DNA of 64,000 nucleotides, from positions 798,600 to 862,599 of the forward strand of contig NZ_MQWC01000004.1 in NCBI RefSeq assembly GCF_002954405.1, read 5' to 3'. Shown here one piece after another: positions 29,190 through 39,200 of the stretch. The position numbers were made by a program, and so were the translations under genes. Within the stretch, counting starts at the first letter, position 1. Every line of letters starts with the position of its first letter. The notes below the pieces were generated by a model. The model was given only the letters and a program-made list of their open reading frames with translations. It did not search any database and was not told the DNA's origin. The DNA comes from Salinibacter sp. 10B (lineage in GTDB: Bacteria; Bacteroidota; Rhodothermia; Rhodothermales; Salinibacteraceae).

Positions 29190-30091
29190 CGGTCCTCCTC
29201 GTGATCGACTCTGGTCCGCACCAGTGATTTTCCGAACGACTTCACCGTAAACACCGGGCACTGGGCCTGCCGCACGACCGTCTCGGCCACACTTCCCATA
29301 AACATCCGCTCCAATCCCGTCCGGCCGTGCGTTGCAATCGCGAGCACCCCCGCCTCTTCGGCCGCGTTCACAATCGTGTCGGCGACGTTCCCCGTGCCCA
29401 CCTCAATCGTCACGTCCAATCCCTCGTCGCGGAGGGCAGCGGCCGGTGTGGCCAGCGCCTCGCGGGCACGCTCAGCAAGCATCTTCGTCGACGGAAGATC
29501 AAACTGGAGCCCGTACACATCCGGTGGAATCTGTCGCTCAACCACATGGAGGAGGGTCAGCGACAACCCATAGCTGAGAGCGATTTCGCGAGCGTGTCCC
29601 AGCAGAGATGCCTGCGCGTCCGAGAAGTCGACAGGCACCAGCAGCGATCGTCCCTCGAGAGCACCAGGGGACCCGTCCCCGCGCCCCACCGTGAGCACCG
29701 GACACGACGACCGACGCACGACCTCCTCGGCCACACTGCCCAGCAGGAGGCGTCGGACGCCGCGTCGCCCATGCGTCCCCAGCACGATGAGGTCCACGTC
29801 GTGCTCGGTTGCATACGAGAGAATGCCCTCCGCCGCCGACCGGTGGACGACCCGCCGTTCATGCATCTGCGGCTCCGCTACGGCCGTCCTCTCCATAGGG
29901 GCATGCAGGTCGGCCAGAACATCGTCACTGCAGACCTCGATAACATCTGAAAGCTCCGCATCGCGCTCCTCGACCCGGATGACGTGAAGCTCGGCATCGA
30001 AGCGCTGAGCAAGATGAGCGGCGTGTCGACGGGCCCGTTCGGCACAGGGAGAGCCGTCGGTCGGGAAGAGAATACGAGTAAGATGGATCAT
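29186..30091 (-). CDS. Tandem-domain universal stress protein A
   Basis: A 301-aa cytosolic protein of two UspA domains (about 1-145 and 150-290). Each ends with the ATP-binding pattern G-2x-G-9x-G-S: GTHGRRGVRRLLLGSVAEEVVRRSSCPVLTV and ATHGRTGLERMFMGSVAETVVRQ. It is therefore of the nucleotide-binding class. It follows a second, paralogous two-domain Usp gene 43 nt upstream on the same strand. Such pairs often respond to starvation, oxidative or osmotic stress. No catalytic activity is implied. Confidence 0.93.
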   Translation of the reverse strand: MIHLTRILFPTDGSPCAERARRHAAHLAQRFDAELHVIRVEERDAELSDVIEVCSDDVLADLHAPMERTAVAEPQMHERRVVHRSAAEGILSYATEHDVDLIVLGTHGRRGVRRLLLGSVAEEVVRRSSCPVLTVGRGDGSPGALEGRSLLVPVDFSDAQASLLGHAREIALSYGLSLTLLHVVERQIPPDVYGLQFDLPSTKMLAERAREALATPAAALRDEGLDVTIEVGTGNVADTIVNAAEEAGVLAIATHGRTGLERMFMGSVAETVVRQAQCPVFTVKSFGKSLVRTRVDHEEDR

Positions 30092-30134
30092 AGCCGGTCG
30101 GAGCGTGGGTCGACGGAAAACGGAAACTGTATGG

Positions 30135-31079
30135 TTAGGCGGCCGCCGAAGCGGTGTCCTCGGTCGGAGACACGAGTGACCGGCCGAACGCCTTCGTGGT
30201 CAACACGGGACAGGAGACGTGCCGCACGACCTTCTCGGCCACACTGCCCAGGAAGAAGCGTTCGAGACCTGTGCGGCCGTGCGTCGAGAGAGAAACAAGA
30301 TCGATGCCCTCGTCCCGTACAAACTCGGAAATTTCGGAGGGCGCCGATCCGGTGCGAACGTGCGTTTCAATACGATTGGGCTCCTCAACGACTGTCGATA
30401 CAAATTCGCTGAGGGTCTCTCGCACCTTCTCGTCGAGATCGGGCTCCACGTCGTAGACCGACCGAACCCCCCCGACGTAGAAGGCCGGGTGCAGGTCTTC
30501 TTCAACGACGTGCAGGACGTGGACGCGAGCGTCGTACAACTGCGCCCAGGCGTTGGCCGTCCGCAGGGCCTCGCGCGAGTAGTCCGAAAAATCCACAGGA
30601 ACCAGAATCTGCTCGATGCGCCCGACCGCCGGCGTCGGGTCCGCCTCCATCCCCCGCACGGTAAGCACCGGCTGCTCGGCCCGACGCACGACCTCTTCGG
30701 CCACACTCCCGAGCAGAATGCGGCTCGGTCCCCGCCGTCCGTGCGTGCCCATCGCAATGAGGTCAACGTCCTCCTCCGACGCATAGCTGAGAAGGGCCGG
30801 GGCCGGCGACACGTCGCGCCGTACAACTTCGCGCACGGTCACCGCATCGAGGGCCTCGGTCGACAGCCCATCGTTGGCAAGTTCGTCGCGCAGAGCATCG
30901 AGGCCTTCCGTCGGCGACGGGCGATCGCGCGACCGGTCGTCGATGTCGTGAAGAACCTCGGCGTGAAGGATGTGCAGCGTAGCCCCGGTACGGGCCGCAA
31001 GGTCGAAGCCGTGTCGCAGTGCCCGATCGGACACCGACGAAAAGTCCCGAGCGATAAGGATGTCGTCGATTGCAAACAT
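30135..31079 (-). CDS. Tandem-domain universal stress protein B
   Basis: A 314-aa paralogue of the neighbouring Usp, first gene of the pair. Domain 1 starts DDILIARDFSSVSDRALRHG and ends GTHGRRGPSRILLGSVAEEVVRRAEQPVLTV. Domain 2 starts QILVPVDFSDYSREAL and ends STHGRTGLERFFLGSVAEKVVRHVSCPVLTT. Both ATP-binding motifs are intact. Overall identity to its partner is partial, which suggests an old duplication. It is probably cotranscribed with Usp A, and the divergent SLC13 transporter gene shares its upstream region. Confidence 0.93.
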   Translation of the reverse strand: MFAIDDILIARDFSSVSDRALRHGFDLAARTGATLHILHAEVLHDIDDRSRDRPSPTEGLDALRDELANDGLSTEALDAVTVREVVRRDVSPAPALLSYASEEDVDLIAMGTHGRRGPSRILLGSVAEEVVRRAEQPVLTVRGMEADPTPAVGRIEQILVPVDFSDYSREALRTANAWAQLYDARVHVLHVVEEDLHPAFYVGGVRSVYDVEPDLDEKVRETLSEFVSTVVEEPNRIETHVRTGSAPSEISEFVRDEGIDLVSLSTHGRTGLERFFLGSVAEKVVRHVSCPVLTTKAFGRSLVSPTEDTASAAA

Positions 31080-31485
31080 GTTGGACGTGAGGGTTAATGA
31101 GGAGAAAAGCCTCTTCTTATGTTGCTAGAGTGCAGTATACCGGTTCGTGGGGAAGTCGTTTGTCCACTCTTCCGCGCCGACCGCGACGGGAATTCCTGAC
31201 GTGGTGTGTGGGGGAAGGTCGCACATCTTGTCTCCACGGCGGGCCGCGTCGATTTTCTCCCGTACGGCCCCCATTCCCGAACCGGGTTTGGGGCACCCGG
31301 CAGACGATACTCCGGTTACGGACGGTTGTCAGGGAATCTCTGATCGACCTGAGCGAGAACGACCTGTGATCGTACCGAGATCCTTTGATCTTTTGTCGTT
31401 TAGATGGAAGACTTGAGAAGGACGGACGTACATCCCATCCCTCTTCTTCTTTCTCCCCATCGCTGACCCGACCGACACTGTGGCA
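31080..31485. other. Divergent intergenic region, Usp pair / SLC13 transporter
   Basis: About 400 nt without a gene. On the minus strand TATACT (31134-31139) could be the -10 of the Usp pair. A partial direct repeat (GATCnnTTTGATC near 31380) lies upstream of the transporter. Nothing else is convincing. Confidence 0.4.
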
Positions 31486-33258
31486 ATGGAAGTTGTGCTA
31501 GGTATTCTCGCGGTCACCGTGGTCCTGATTGTGACCGAGGTGTTTCGCATCGACGTGGTGGCCCTCTTGGCCTTGCTGGCGCTGGTCTGGACCGGTAGCA
31601 TCTCTCCGGAGCAGGCCCGCTCCGGCTTCGCAAGCAACGCCGTGCTCGCCATCATCGGCGTCATGATCATGGGGCGCGGGCTCTTCCGCTCGGGAGTGAC
31701 CGAAAAGATTGCGAGCTTCATTCTCCAGGTGGCCGGCCGAGGCAAGCGACGCATTCTCTCCACAGTGTCGATCACCGTGGGGATCATGTCCGGTTTCATG
31801 CAGAACATCGGGGCAGCCGCTCTCTTCCTGCCGGTCATGACGGGCATTTCCAAACGGGAACAAATTCCCATCTCCAGCCTCCTGATGCCCATGGGCTTTG
31901 CGGCCCTGCTCGGCGGCACGCTCACGATGGTCGGAACCAGCTCTCTCATCGTTCTAAATGACCTCTTGACCGCCCAGGGCCTCGACCCGTTCGGGCTCTT
32001 TACCGTGCTGCCGATCGGCCTCCTTTTGCTCGGCACCGGCATCCTCTACTTCTTCGTAGTGGGGCCGTACGTCCTGCCCTCCTCCCCCAAGATGAACGAG
32101 AGCGCCTCCCCCGGCAAAAAGCTCCTCAATGTCTGGGGCCTCTCCGACTCGATCTTCACGCTCCGCGTGCCGAGCGACAGTCCGCTTATTGGCCAGTCGC
32201 CTGAGGAGTCAGAGATGGGGGCGCGGTACAACCTCAACCTGCTGAGGGTCTTTGGCTCCAACGGCACCAGCTACGACATCTGGGAAGATTTCCACCTCGA
32301 CCAGGGACAAAAGATTGTCGTGCAGGGCCACGCCGAAGACGTCGAGCAGTTTGCCGAGTCGTACGCGCTCACGCTCGCAGAGGAAGATGTCAAGACCATT
32401 TCGGACTCCAAGGAGGGATACCTGGAGGTTGTCATTCCGGCGCGGTCCCAGCTCGTGGGGAAAACAATCCGTGACCTCCGGCTGCGGGAGAAGCACAACA
32501 CGCAGGTCGTTCTCTTCTTCAGCGAAAGCCAGGTGGTAGAGGACAACGTCGCCGACCGCAAAATCCAGGCGGGCGACACGCTCGTGCTGCAGGGAAAGTG
32601 GGAGAACCTACAGTTCTTCGACGAGAGCGACGACTACATCACTGTGACCCCCCTCAAATATGATCAGAAAAAGCCGGAAAAGGCGTGGCTCGCAGTCGGC
32701 AGCTTTGCGGGGGCCATTGCTCTAGTGCTCGGCCTAAACTTTTCGATTTCGATGGGCTTCCTGAGCGGCGCCCTTGCCATGGTGTTGGGGGGAGTGCTCA
32801 CGATCGAAGAGGCCTACCGGGCCGTCGAGTGGAAGGTGATTTTTCTCATTGCCGGCCTCATTCCCATTGGCATTGCGATGGAAACGTCCGGCAGTGCCGC
32901 GCTCATCGCCGAGACGCTGGTGGCGGCCGTGCAAAGCATGCCCCCATACCTCATCCTCTTCATCCTCGGCATCCTCATGACAATCTTCTCGCTGATCATG
33001 TCCAACGTGGCCGCCACGGTCCTGATGGTCCCATTGGTACTGGAGATGGGCGGCGCGGTGGGCCTTCCCTCCGAGGTGATGGTGCTGCAAGTCGGTCTCT
33101 GTGCCGCCAACTCGTTCATTCTGCCCACCCACCACGTCAATGCGCTCCTCATGACCCCCGGCGGGTATCGCGTGAACGACTACCTGAAGGCCGGAAGCCT
33201 CCTGTCCCTGCTGTTTGTGACGGTGTCGACGACCGTACTCTACTTCTTTTACATGTAG
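31486..33258 (+). CDS. SLC13/DASS-type transporter with two central RCK_C domains
   Basis: Inner-membrane carrier of 590 aa (an upstream GTG at 31480 is also possible). There are about six TMs (1-200), two cytosolic TrkA-C/RCK_C domains (about 220-300, with KLLNVWGLSDSIFTLRVPSDSPLIGQSPEESEMG, and about 310-395, with YLEVVIPARSQLVGKTIRDL), then six more TMs (410-590) with the family motif SNVAATVLMVPLVLEMGG. This is the layout of the YfbS-like citrate/sulfate/Na+ carriers. Substrate choice (sulfate, dicarboxylate or arsenite) is not readable. RCK_C domains suggest gating by a small ligand. Confidence 0.92.
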   Translation: MEVVLGILAVTVVLIVTEVFRIDVVALLALLALVWTGSISPEQARSGFASNAVLAIIGVMIMGRGLFRSGVTEKIASFILQVAGRGKRRILSTVSITVGIMSGFMQNIGAAALFLPVMTGISKREQIPISSLLMPMGFAALLGGTLTMVGTSSLIVLNDLLTAQGLDPFGLFTVLPIGLLLLGTGILYFFVVGPYVLPSSPKMNESASPGKKLLNVWGLSDSIFTLRVPSDSPLIGQSPEESEMGARYNLNLLRVFGSNGTSYDIWEDFHLDQGQKIVVQGHAEDVEQFAESYALTLAEEDVKTISDSKEGYLEVVIPARSQLVGKTIRDLRLREKHNTQVVLFFSESQVVEDNVADRKIQAGDTLVLQGKWENLQFFDESDDYITVTPLKYDQKKPEKAWLAVGSFAGAIALVLGLNFSISMGFLSGALAMVLGGVLTIEEAYRAVEWKVIFLIAGLIPIGIAMETSGSAALIAETLVAAVQSMPPYLILFILGILMTIFSLIMSNVAATVLMVPLVLEMGGAVGLPSEVMVLQVGLCAANSFILPTHHVNALLMTPGGYRVNDYLKAGSLLSLLFVTVSTTVLYFFYM

Positions 33259-33328
33259 TGCTCCTGCCTGTACCTTCCGACGTGCGACCGCTCTCATCGA
33301 CGCTCTTCTCCTTGTCCTCTCTTCGCCC

Positions 33329-34285
33329 ATGACCCCTGCCGAGCGCTGGCCTGCCATTTTGCTGCAGCTAGAGCCCGACACCTGGAAGCGTGCAGAGGAC
33401 CTTGCCGAGGCCCTCGGGGTGAGCGAGCGGACCGTCTACCGCGACGTGCAGTCGATGGTGGAGGCCGGCGTTCCCCTTCAGGGCGTGCCCGGAAAAGGCT
33501 ATCGTGTCCCGGAGGACTACTTGCTGGCGCCCGTGACGCTCACGACCGACGAGGCGGTGATGCTGATTCTGGGCAGCGCCTACGCCGCCCAAAACTTTGA
33601 TGGGCGATACCGGGCCGCCGCCCGTTCGGCCCAGCGCAAGCTCGATGCCGTCCTCCCATCGGAGGCGCGCGAACGAGCCTTTGCCCTGCAGGGCAGTGTC
33701 CACCTCGTGCCCCCCAGTGCCTTCGGCACTCCCACGGAGGACGGCCACCTTCAGCGGGTGCGCCAGGCCCTCGTGGAAGAGCGCGCCATCGTGGCGACCC
33801 TCGCCCCTCCGTCTGCCCCTCCGTCCGAGCGAACGCTGAACCCATACGGCCTTCTGCAAAAGGCCGCCACGTGGTACGTCGTGGGCTACGATCCCGACCG
33901 GTCGCGGGTCGTTCACCTGCGCCTTCAGGACGTAGACGACGTTCGCCTTACCGACCACACCTTCGAACGCCCGGAAAGCTACCGCACTCCCCCGGACGGC
34001 CCGGATCCCACGCCCACGGAGAAGGTTCGCGTCGTCTTTGCCGCGGAGGTCACGCCCTCCGTACAGGTCGCTCCCTCTCTCCACGTAGCCGACCGCGAAT
34101 ACACGAGCGACGGGCGCCTGCTCCTCACGATCAAGGTCGACCACGAGCTAGAGGTCTTGCCGTGGCTTCTGAGCTGGGGCCAACACGTCCGTGTGATCGA
34201 GCCGCGGGCCCTCCGGAAGCGCCTTGCTACCGAGGCGCGACGCATTGCCGATCAGTACCGCGACATGCCGACTCTTTTGGATTGA
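33329..34285 (+). CDS. HTH-WYL transcriptional regulator (YafY type)
   Basis: A 318-aa cytosolic regulator. An N-terminal HTH_11 winged helix (about 6-60, LAEALGVSERTVYRDVQSMVEAGVPLQGVPGKGYRV) is followed by a WYL domain (about 140-240), with the ligand-binding motif degenerate here: LLQKAATWYVVGYDPDRSRVVHLRLQDV. A C-terminal WCX-like extension (240-310) contains VLPWLLSWGQHVRVIEPRALRKRL. WYL proteins commonly sense nucleotides or DNA damage. It lies 70 nt after the SLC13 gene on the same strand and could be cotranscribed with it. Confidence 0.92.
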   Translation: MTPAERWPAILLQLEPDTWKRAEDLAEALGVSERTVYRDVQSMVEAGVPLQGVPGKGYRVPEDYLLAPVTLTTDEAVMLILGSAYAAQNFDGRYRAAARSAQRKLDAVLPSEARERAFALQGSVHLVPPSAFGTPTEDGHLQRVRQALVEERAIVATLAPPSAPPSERTLNPYGLLQKAATWYVVGYDPDRSRVVHLRLQDVDDVRLTDHTFERPESYRTPPDGPDPTPTEKVRVVFAAEVTPSVQVAPSLHVADREYTSDGRLLLTIKVDHELEVLPWLLSWGQHVRVIEPRALRKRLATEARRIADQYRDMPTLLD

Positions 34286-34343
34286 CGTTCGGATTCGCAG
34301 GGCACGGCGTCTCCCTCCACCGCCGATGTCTTCGCTGCCCCAT

Positions 34344-36248
34344 CTACCGAATGCGCACCAGCTTCTGCGTCTCGCGGTACGGCCCGGCTTCCATCCGTAC
34401 GAAGTAGACCCCACTGGCCAGGCGCGGCGCGTCCCACACCAGCGTGTGAAAGCCTGCAACCATCGGCTCTCGATTCTTGAGCGTCGCCACTCGCTGGCCA
34501 AGAATGTTGTACACCTCTACGCTCACCTCCTCGTCTTCAGGCACGCCGACCTGAAACGCGACGGTCCCCGTCGATGGGTTCGGATACGGAGGATTCAACG
34601 TGTACACCTGCGGCAGGGCCTCCAGGTCTCGAAGCATTTCTTTCACGTAGGCCGTTGTGCCCACCACGAGACGCAGGGCGCGCTCAGTTCCTTCGGCAAG
34701 CACCGTAAGGCGCGCCTGGGCGGATTGCCGTAGATTCCATAGGTCTTTCGTTGCGGTATCAAGCAGCCATGCGTCAAGGTGAGCCGGAAGCTGCTCCGTT
34801 CCCTCTACCGACAACCGAACTGGGCCTGCCGCCTCCGTGTGCACCGTGAGCGGCCAGATGGTCCCGTGCGTGGGCACGCGGCGGACATCAGTACTGAGCG
34901 CTACATTCGGCGGGCTACCATCGGGCGGATCGAACGTGATGGACAGGCCACTGCCCATCGACGGGGGTTCGGGCCAGTCCCACGGGTCCCACTCGTCGAC
35001 GGCCCCGTCCCGCACGGCCGCCACGTTGTCGCCATCACGACCGGTGCGGCTCGTCCCCCGAATGCGGAGGCGCCAGGCAAAGGCCGCCGCGGGAGTGGAA
35101 TCGACGTTCGTTTTTCCGTTCCCGTCGGAGAGAAGCGGAGGCTGCACGGTGAGGGTGGTGGCCGACTCGGCAAAGACGGCGTAGCCCGAAAACGGCGCCA
35201 TCTCGGTCACCGGGTTGTCCGGCGTATTGTATCCGTCCGCCCCATACGCACGAAGCGTCACGGGGGCCCCACTGCTCGTCTGGAGATTGGTCACCGGCAC
35301 AGGCACGGTGAACGGCGTTCCTACAAAGTTCCAGCCCTGACTAAGCGCAATATCCACCGGCTCATTCAGCGGATTGACCGTCCCGGGGCCAGCGTCGAGC
35401 ACCGCCCCCTCTCCCCGCACGATGAGCCAAAACGCCCGCCCCAGATCAAAATCACTCGTGCGTGGAAATTCTGCTACACGAGTCCCGATGGGCTCGAAGA
35501 ATCGTGCTTCGGAGGGATCGTAGGCCGACGCACTGGCCAGGGTGGGAATGTTATCCCCCAGCACCGCCGTGGGGCGTGGATCCTCAAGCACGATGGGCAT
35601 TGAGAGAAGTCGGTAGGCCGCCTGTGTGGTCCCTCCTGGCTGCGGCTCCGTCGCCCGCAGATCCCCCTCGTTCAGCTGCACGGGAAGCGAGTACACGCCG
35701 CGTCTGGGGGCGCGGATGGTGGTGCCTGCCGCATCGGTGGCGGTGAAATAATAGGTGAGCCCTGCCGCCCCGATGTCGCTGCCCGGAATGGTCGCCGTAA
35801 ACCCCGATGCCCCTTCCTCCATCACGACGGCGGTCGGCTCGGGGGCTGTTCCCGCTCGGTAGTACAGCGTAGCGCCATCGAGGGGCGCCTCATTGGTCAG
35901 AATGCGGGCGATGATGGAGCGATCCTGTCCCCCCGTGGCCGCCGCGTCGTCTCCATTGCCCCCCGGATCGTGAATAACCACGATCGCCGCCCGACCGGCA
36001 AACGGCGAGGGCATGGCACTGTAAAGCACATATCGCCCCGTTTGGACGGTTCCTACTGGTGCGGACGAAAGAGAGGACGTAAGCCTCAACGACCCAGACG
36101 TGCGTACGCCCCCGCCGCCGTCCAGCCCTGCCTCCTGAATCGTGTATTGCTGCGCCGTGGCGGGCGTGGTGACAACGAATATGAGAATCATCCCCACCCC
36201 GAGCGCCCAACGGCCCAGCACAGGACCTACAGACAGAGGAAAAGTCAT
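34344..36248 (-). CDS. Secreted T9SS-sorted surface protein
   Basis: Predicted exported protein of 634 aa. The signal peptide (MTFPLSVGPVLGRWALGVGMILIFVVTTPATAQ) is followed by several beta-rich segments. One is Fn3-like (TLYYRAGTAPEPT to LTYYFTATDAAG), and one resembles a repeated surface module (AFWLIVRGEGAVLDAGPGTVN, LSQGWNFVGTPFTVPV). The C-terminal 80 residues are a Por sorting domain (YPNPSTGTVAFQVGV, VYNILGQRVATL, SGVYFVRMEAG). It is the last gene of a leftward surface cluster, 35 nt after the long S74 protein gene, so it is probably the cell-surface partner of the S74 fibres. Confidence 0.88.
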   Translation of the reverse strand: MTFPLSVGPVLGRWALGVGMILIFVVTTPATAQQYTIQEAGLDGGGGVRTSGSLRLTSSLSSAPVGTVQTGRYVLYSAMPSPFAGRAAIVVIHDPGGNGDDAAATGGQDRSIIARILTNEAPLDGATLYYRAGTAPEPTAVVMEEGASGFTATIPGSDIGAAGLTYYFTATDAAGTTIRAPRRGVYSLPVQLNEGDLRATEPQPGGTTQAAYRLLSMPIVLEDPRPTAVLGDNIPTLASASAYDPSEARFFEPIGTRVAEFPRTSDFDLGRAFWLIVRGEGAVLDAGPGTVNPLNEPVDIALSQGWNFVGTPFTVPVPVTNLQTSSGAPVTLRAYGADGYNTPDNPVTEMAPFSGYAVFAESATTLTVQPPLLSDGNGKTNVDSTPAAAFAWRLRIRGTSRTGRDGDNVAAVRDGAVDEWDPWDWPEPPSMGSGLSITFDPPDGSPPNVALSTDVRRVPTHGTIWPLTVHTEAAGPVRLSVEGTEQLPAHLDAWLLDTATKDLWNLRQSAQARLTVLAEGTERALRLVVGTTAYVKEMLRDLEALPQVYTLNPPYPNPSTGTVAFQVGVPEDEEVSVEVYNILGQRVATLKNREPMVAGFHTLVWDAPRLASGVYFVRMEAGPYRETQKLVRIR

Positions 36249-36283
36249 TTGAGATACCGAAAAGAAGAAAGAAACAAGGGGGA

Positions 36284-39200
36284 TTAGGGACGTGGCTCGG
36301 CTGGCTGCATCGACTGCACGAGGGCCTCCAGGCGAGCAAGGCGATTCCCAAGAGCATCAATCTCCCGTTGCTGAGTAGCGATAGTCTTGGTGGCGGCGTC
36401 TAGGGTCTCCTTCTGCTCTTTTGCTGCCTCAATGAGCACGCTCACCAGTGGAGCATAGCGCAGACCGCGAACCGTGGTCCCATCGGCCTCATAGACGACG
36501 AGCTCCGGAAACACCTCTGCAACTTCTTCTGCAATAAGCCCGAGGTCGGGACGTCCATCCTCTTTCCAGTGGAACCGAACGCCGCGCAACTGTTCGACGA
36601 GGGCCGTTGCATCCGTAATCGTTGCTACGTCCGACTTAAACCGAATCGATGAGGTGGTTGCGGACGGGTCCAGCCATTCAAGATCCCCGCCGGCCGTATC
36701 GTTGTAGACCAGCACGTCCCCGTTTGTGGGATTCAAGGCGCTGAGGTCAGTGGCGGCAAGGCTTCCATTAGCAACCTCTTCGGACCCGACACTTCCAGTC
36801 GCAATTGCGTCGGCCGTTACGGCCCCCAGTGCAATGGCATTTGATGTCACTGCATCGACGGCGAGTTCGTCGGCGGTGACGGCACCTGTCCCCAAGTCGT
36901 CTGCAGTGAGGCTATTGTCCGCAACAATCGCACTGGTTACGGCCCCAGTGCCAAGATCAGATGCGGTGATGCTTCCATCCGTAATTTGATCACTGCCAAC
37001 TCCTTCATTGAGGATACTGAGAGGCGTTTCACTGCTCCCGTCGCCTGTGAGAGTGGTGCCATCCGTCGTGACTGTGGCCGATGGATCGACCCAGGTGAAA
37101 GCAGTGCTTCCATCGGAGCTAAGAACCTGTCCCGACGAGGGAACATTCGTCGCACTCAAGGCGGGCTCAAGGATGGCCTCGTCGGCCACTTCGGTAGCCC
37201 CGACACTTCCGTCCAAAATTGCTGCAGCCGTCACGGCGTCAGGAGCCAGTTGCGTCGTCGTGATTCCCCCTTCGGCCACCCCAAGCGGACTGTCACTAGT
37301 CCCGTTGCCCGTCAGTGTCCCGTCGCTCGTCACGCTCGCCAGTCCATCTCCATTGCCATCCGCTCCAAACGTGAGCGTGTTTCCACTCACCGACAGCGTT
37401 GCGTCGCCCGTGGTTGCGAATTGTAGCGCGCCCTGGAGCGTCGTCTCTCCAGCGGTAATGGACTCGACCGCCGAGGTCAACGCTGCTGGAGCAGCAACCA
37501 CAACATTATTGTCGGGATCTCGCGACACCGTGACGTTGGCTCCCCCCAAAACGGCTCCTGTCGCAATCTGCACGCCCGTCACCCCACCATCGGCGATGGA
37601 AAGGGTCGCGTCTCCGGTCTCAGCGCCACCGGTTAGCCCCCCCGTTCCCGAGACACTGGTGATGTCCCCGCCCCCACCCTCCGTCCAGGCGAGGCTGGCG
37701 CCATCGTAGCTGAGGAGCTGTCCCTGCGTCGGTGTGTTGGTGGTGCCAAGCTTTGGTTCCGTAATGGCACCGTCGAGAATCTTGACGGTACTCACGGCGC
37801 TATTCGCGAGAAGCGATTCACTTACGCCCCCTGTTGCAATAGAGAGGGTCACCTCTCCCGTATCGCTTCCGCCCGTAAGCCCCCCGACCGTCGTCACACC
37901 CGTGATGTCCCCCGCAGCAGCGTTCGTCCAAGCAAGACCAGTGCCATCGAAACTGAGTACCTGATCAGTTGAGGGCGCCGCCGTCGCGTTGAGTTCGCCA
38001 ACCCCCACCGCCCCAGCCGCCAGATCCTGCGCCGTAAGACTGTTGTCCGCTATGATTGCACTGGTCACTGCAGCGGTCGCCAGCTTCGCCGTCGTAACTG
38101 CACCATCGGCGAGCTGTGTCGTGCCCACCCCCTCTTCCGTGATGCCCAATTCCACATCACCGGTCACGCCGGACAGCGTCGTGAGCCCGCTGCTTCCGGT
38201 GACTGACGTAACGGGGGCCGTCAAATCGCCCGTGAACGCAATTTCGAAGGCGTTCTGCCCCGTGATGCGATCTACGCTAATGTTTGAGCTTCCCTGAAGC
38301 TCGACGGTGCCGGTAAGCGTGGCGGTGCCATTCCCCACACTTGTGACTGCTGCTCCCGGTGCAAGATCGATCGCCTCCACGGTCCCATCGGCGATCTTTT
38401 GGGTCGTGACCGCTCCTTCAGCCAGCTTATCGGTTTCAACCGATCCATCAGCAAGCCGTGCTGCGGTGATCGCCCCCTCTGGGACAGAAAGCGTCAGATT
38501 TCCACTCGTGCCTCCCCCCGCAAGCCCCCCTCCCGCCGTGACGCCCGTGACGTCCCCCGTGGCCGCGTCCACCCAGGTAAACTGATTGTCGTCGGTATAG
38601 CTAAGAATTTGACCGGCGGCCCCGAAATTCGTGGCGTCGAGCGCCGACGCCGTCACTGCGCTGTTGGCAAGCGCGGCCGCCGTCACACTCCCCTCCGCAA
38701 GTTGGTCGACGCCGATGCCCCCATCCTGCACGTTGATCGTCGCCGTTGGTCCATTCGGATCCGTAATCAAAAGGGCACCATCTGTATTTTGCACCCCGAG
38801 GATGCCGGTACCATCGGCCGCTGGTGCGGAAAGCGTAATTACACCCTGCTCACGATCCACTGTGATGCTGGCCCCTCCATCCGCCGCAAGCCGTAAATCG
38901 CCCCGAAGCTCATTTACACTGTTGACGGCCGCACCGGCCGCGAGGTCGTTTCCCGTGATTGTGCCGTCTACAATCATGGCACTACGGACAGAATTCGGGC
39001 CGATCTTGGCCGCCGTCACGGCCCCATCGGCCATCTGGGCCGTATTCACGCCCCCCTCAGCCAGACCGAGTGTGACACTTCCCTCTGTCCCTCCTCCGGT
39101 GAGTCCTGTGCCCGGTGCCACGCCCGTAATCGTGCCTCCGGTTCCCTCTGCTGTAATCCTGATCGCGCCTTGATCAACGTCTAGACGTGCCCCATCCCCC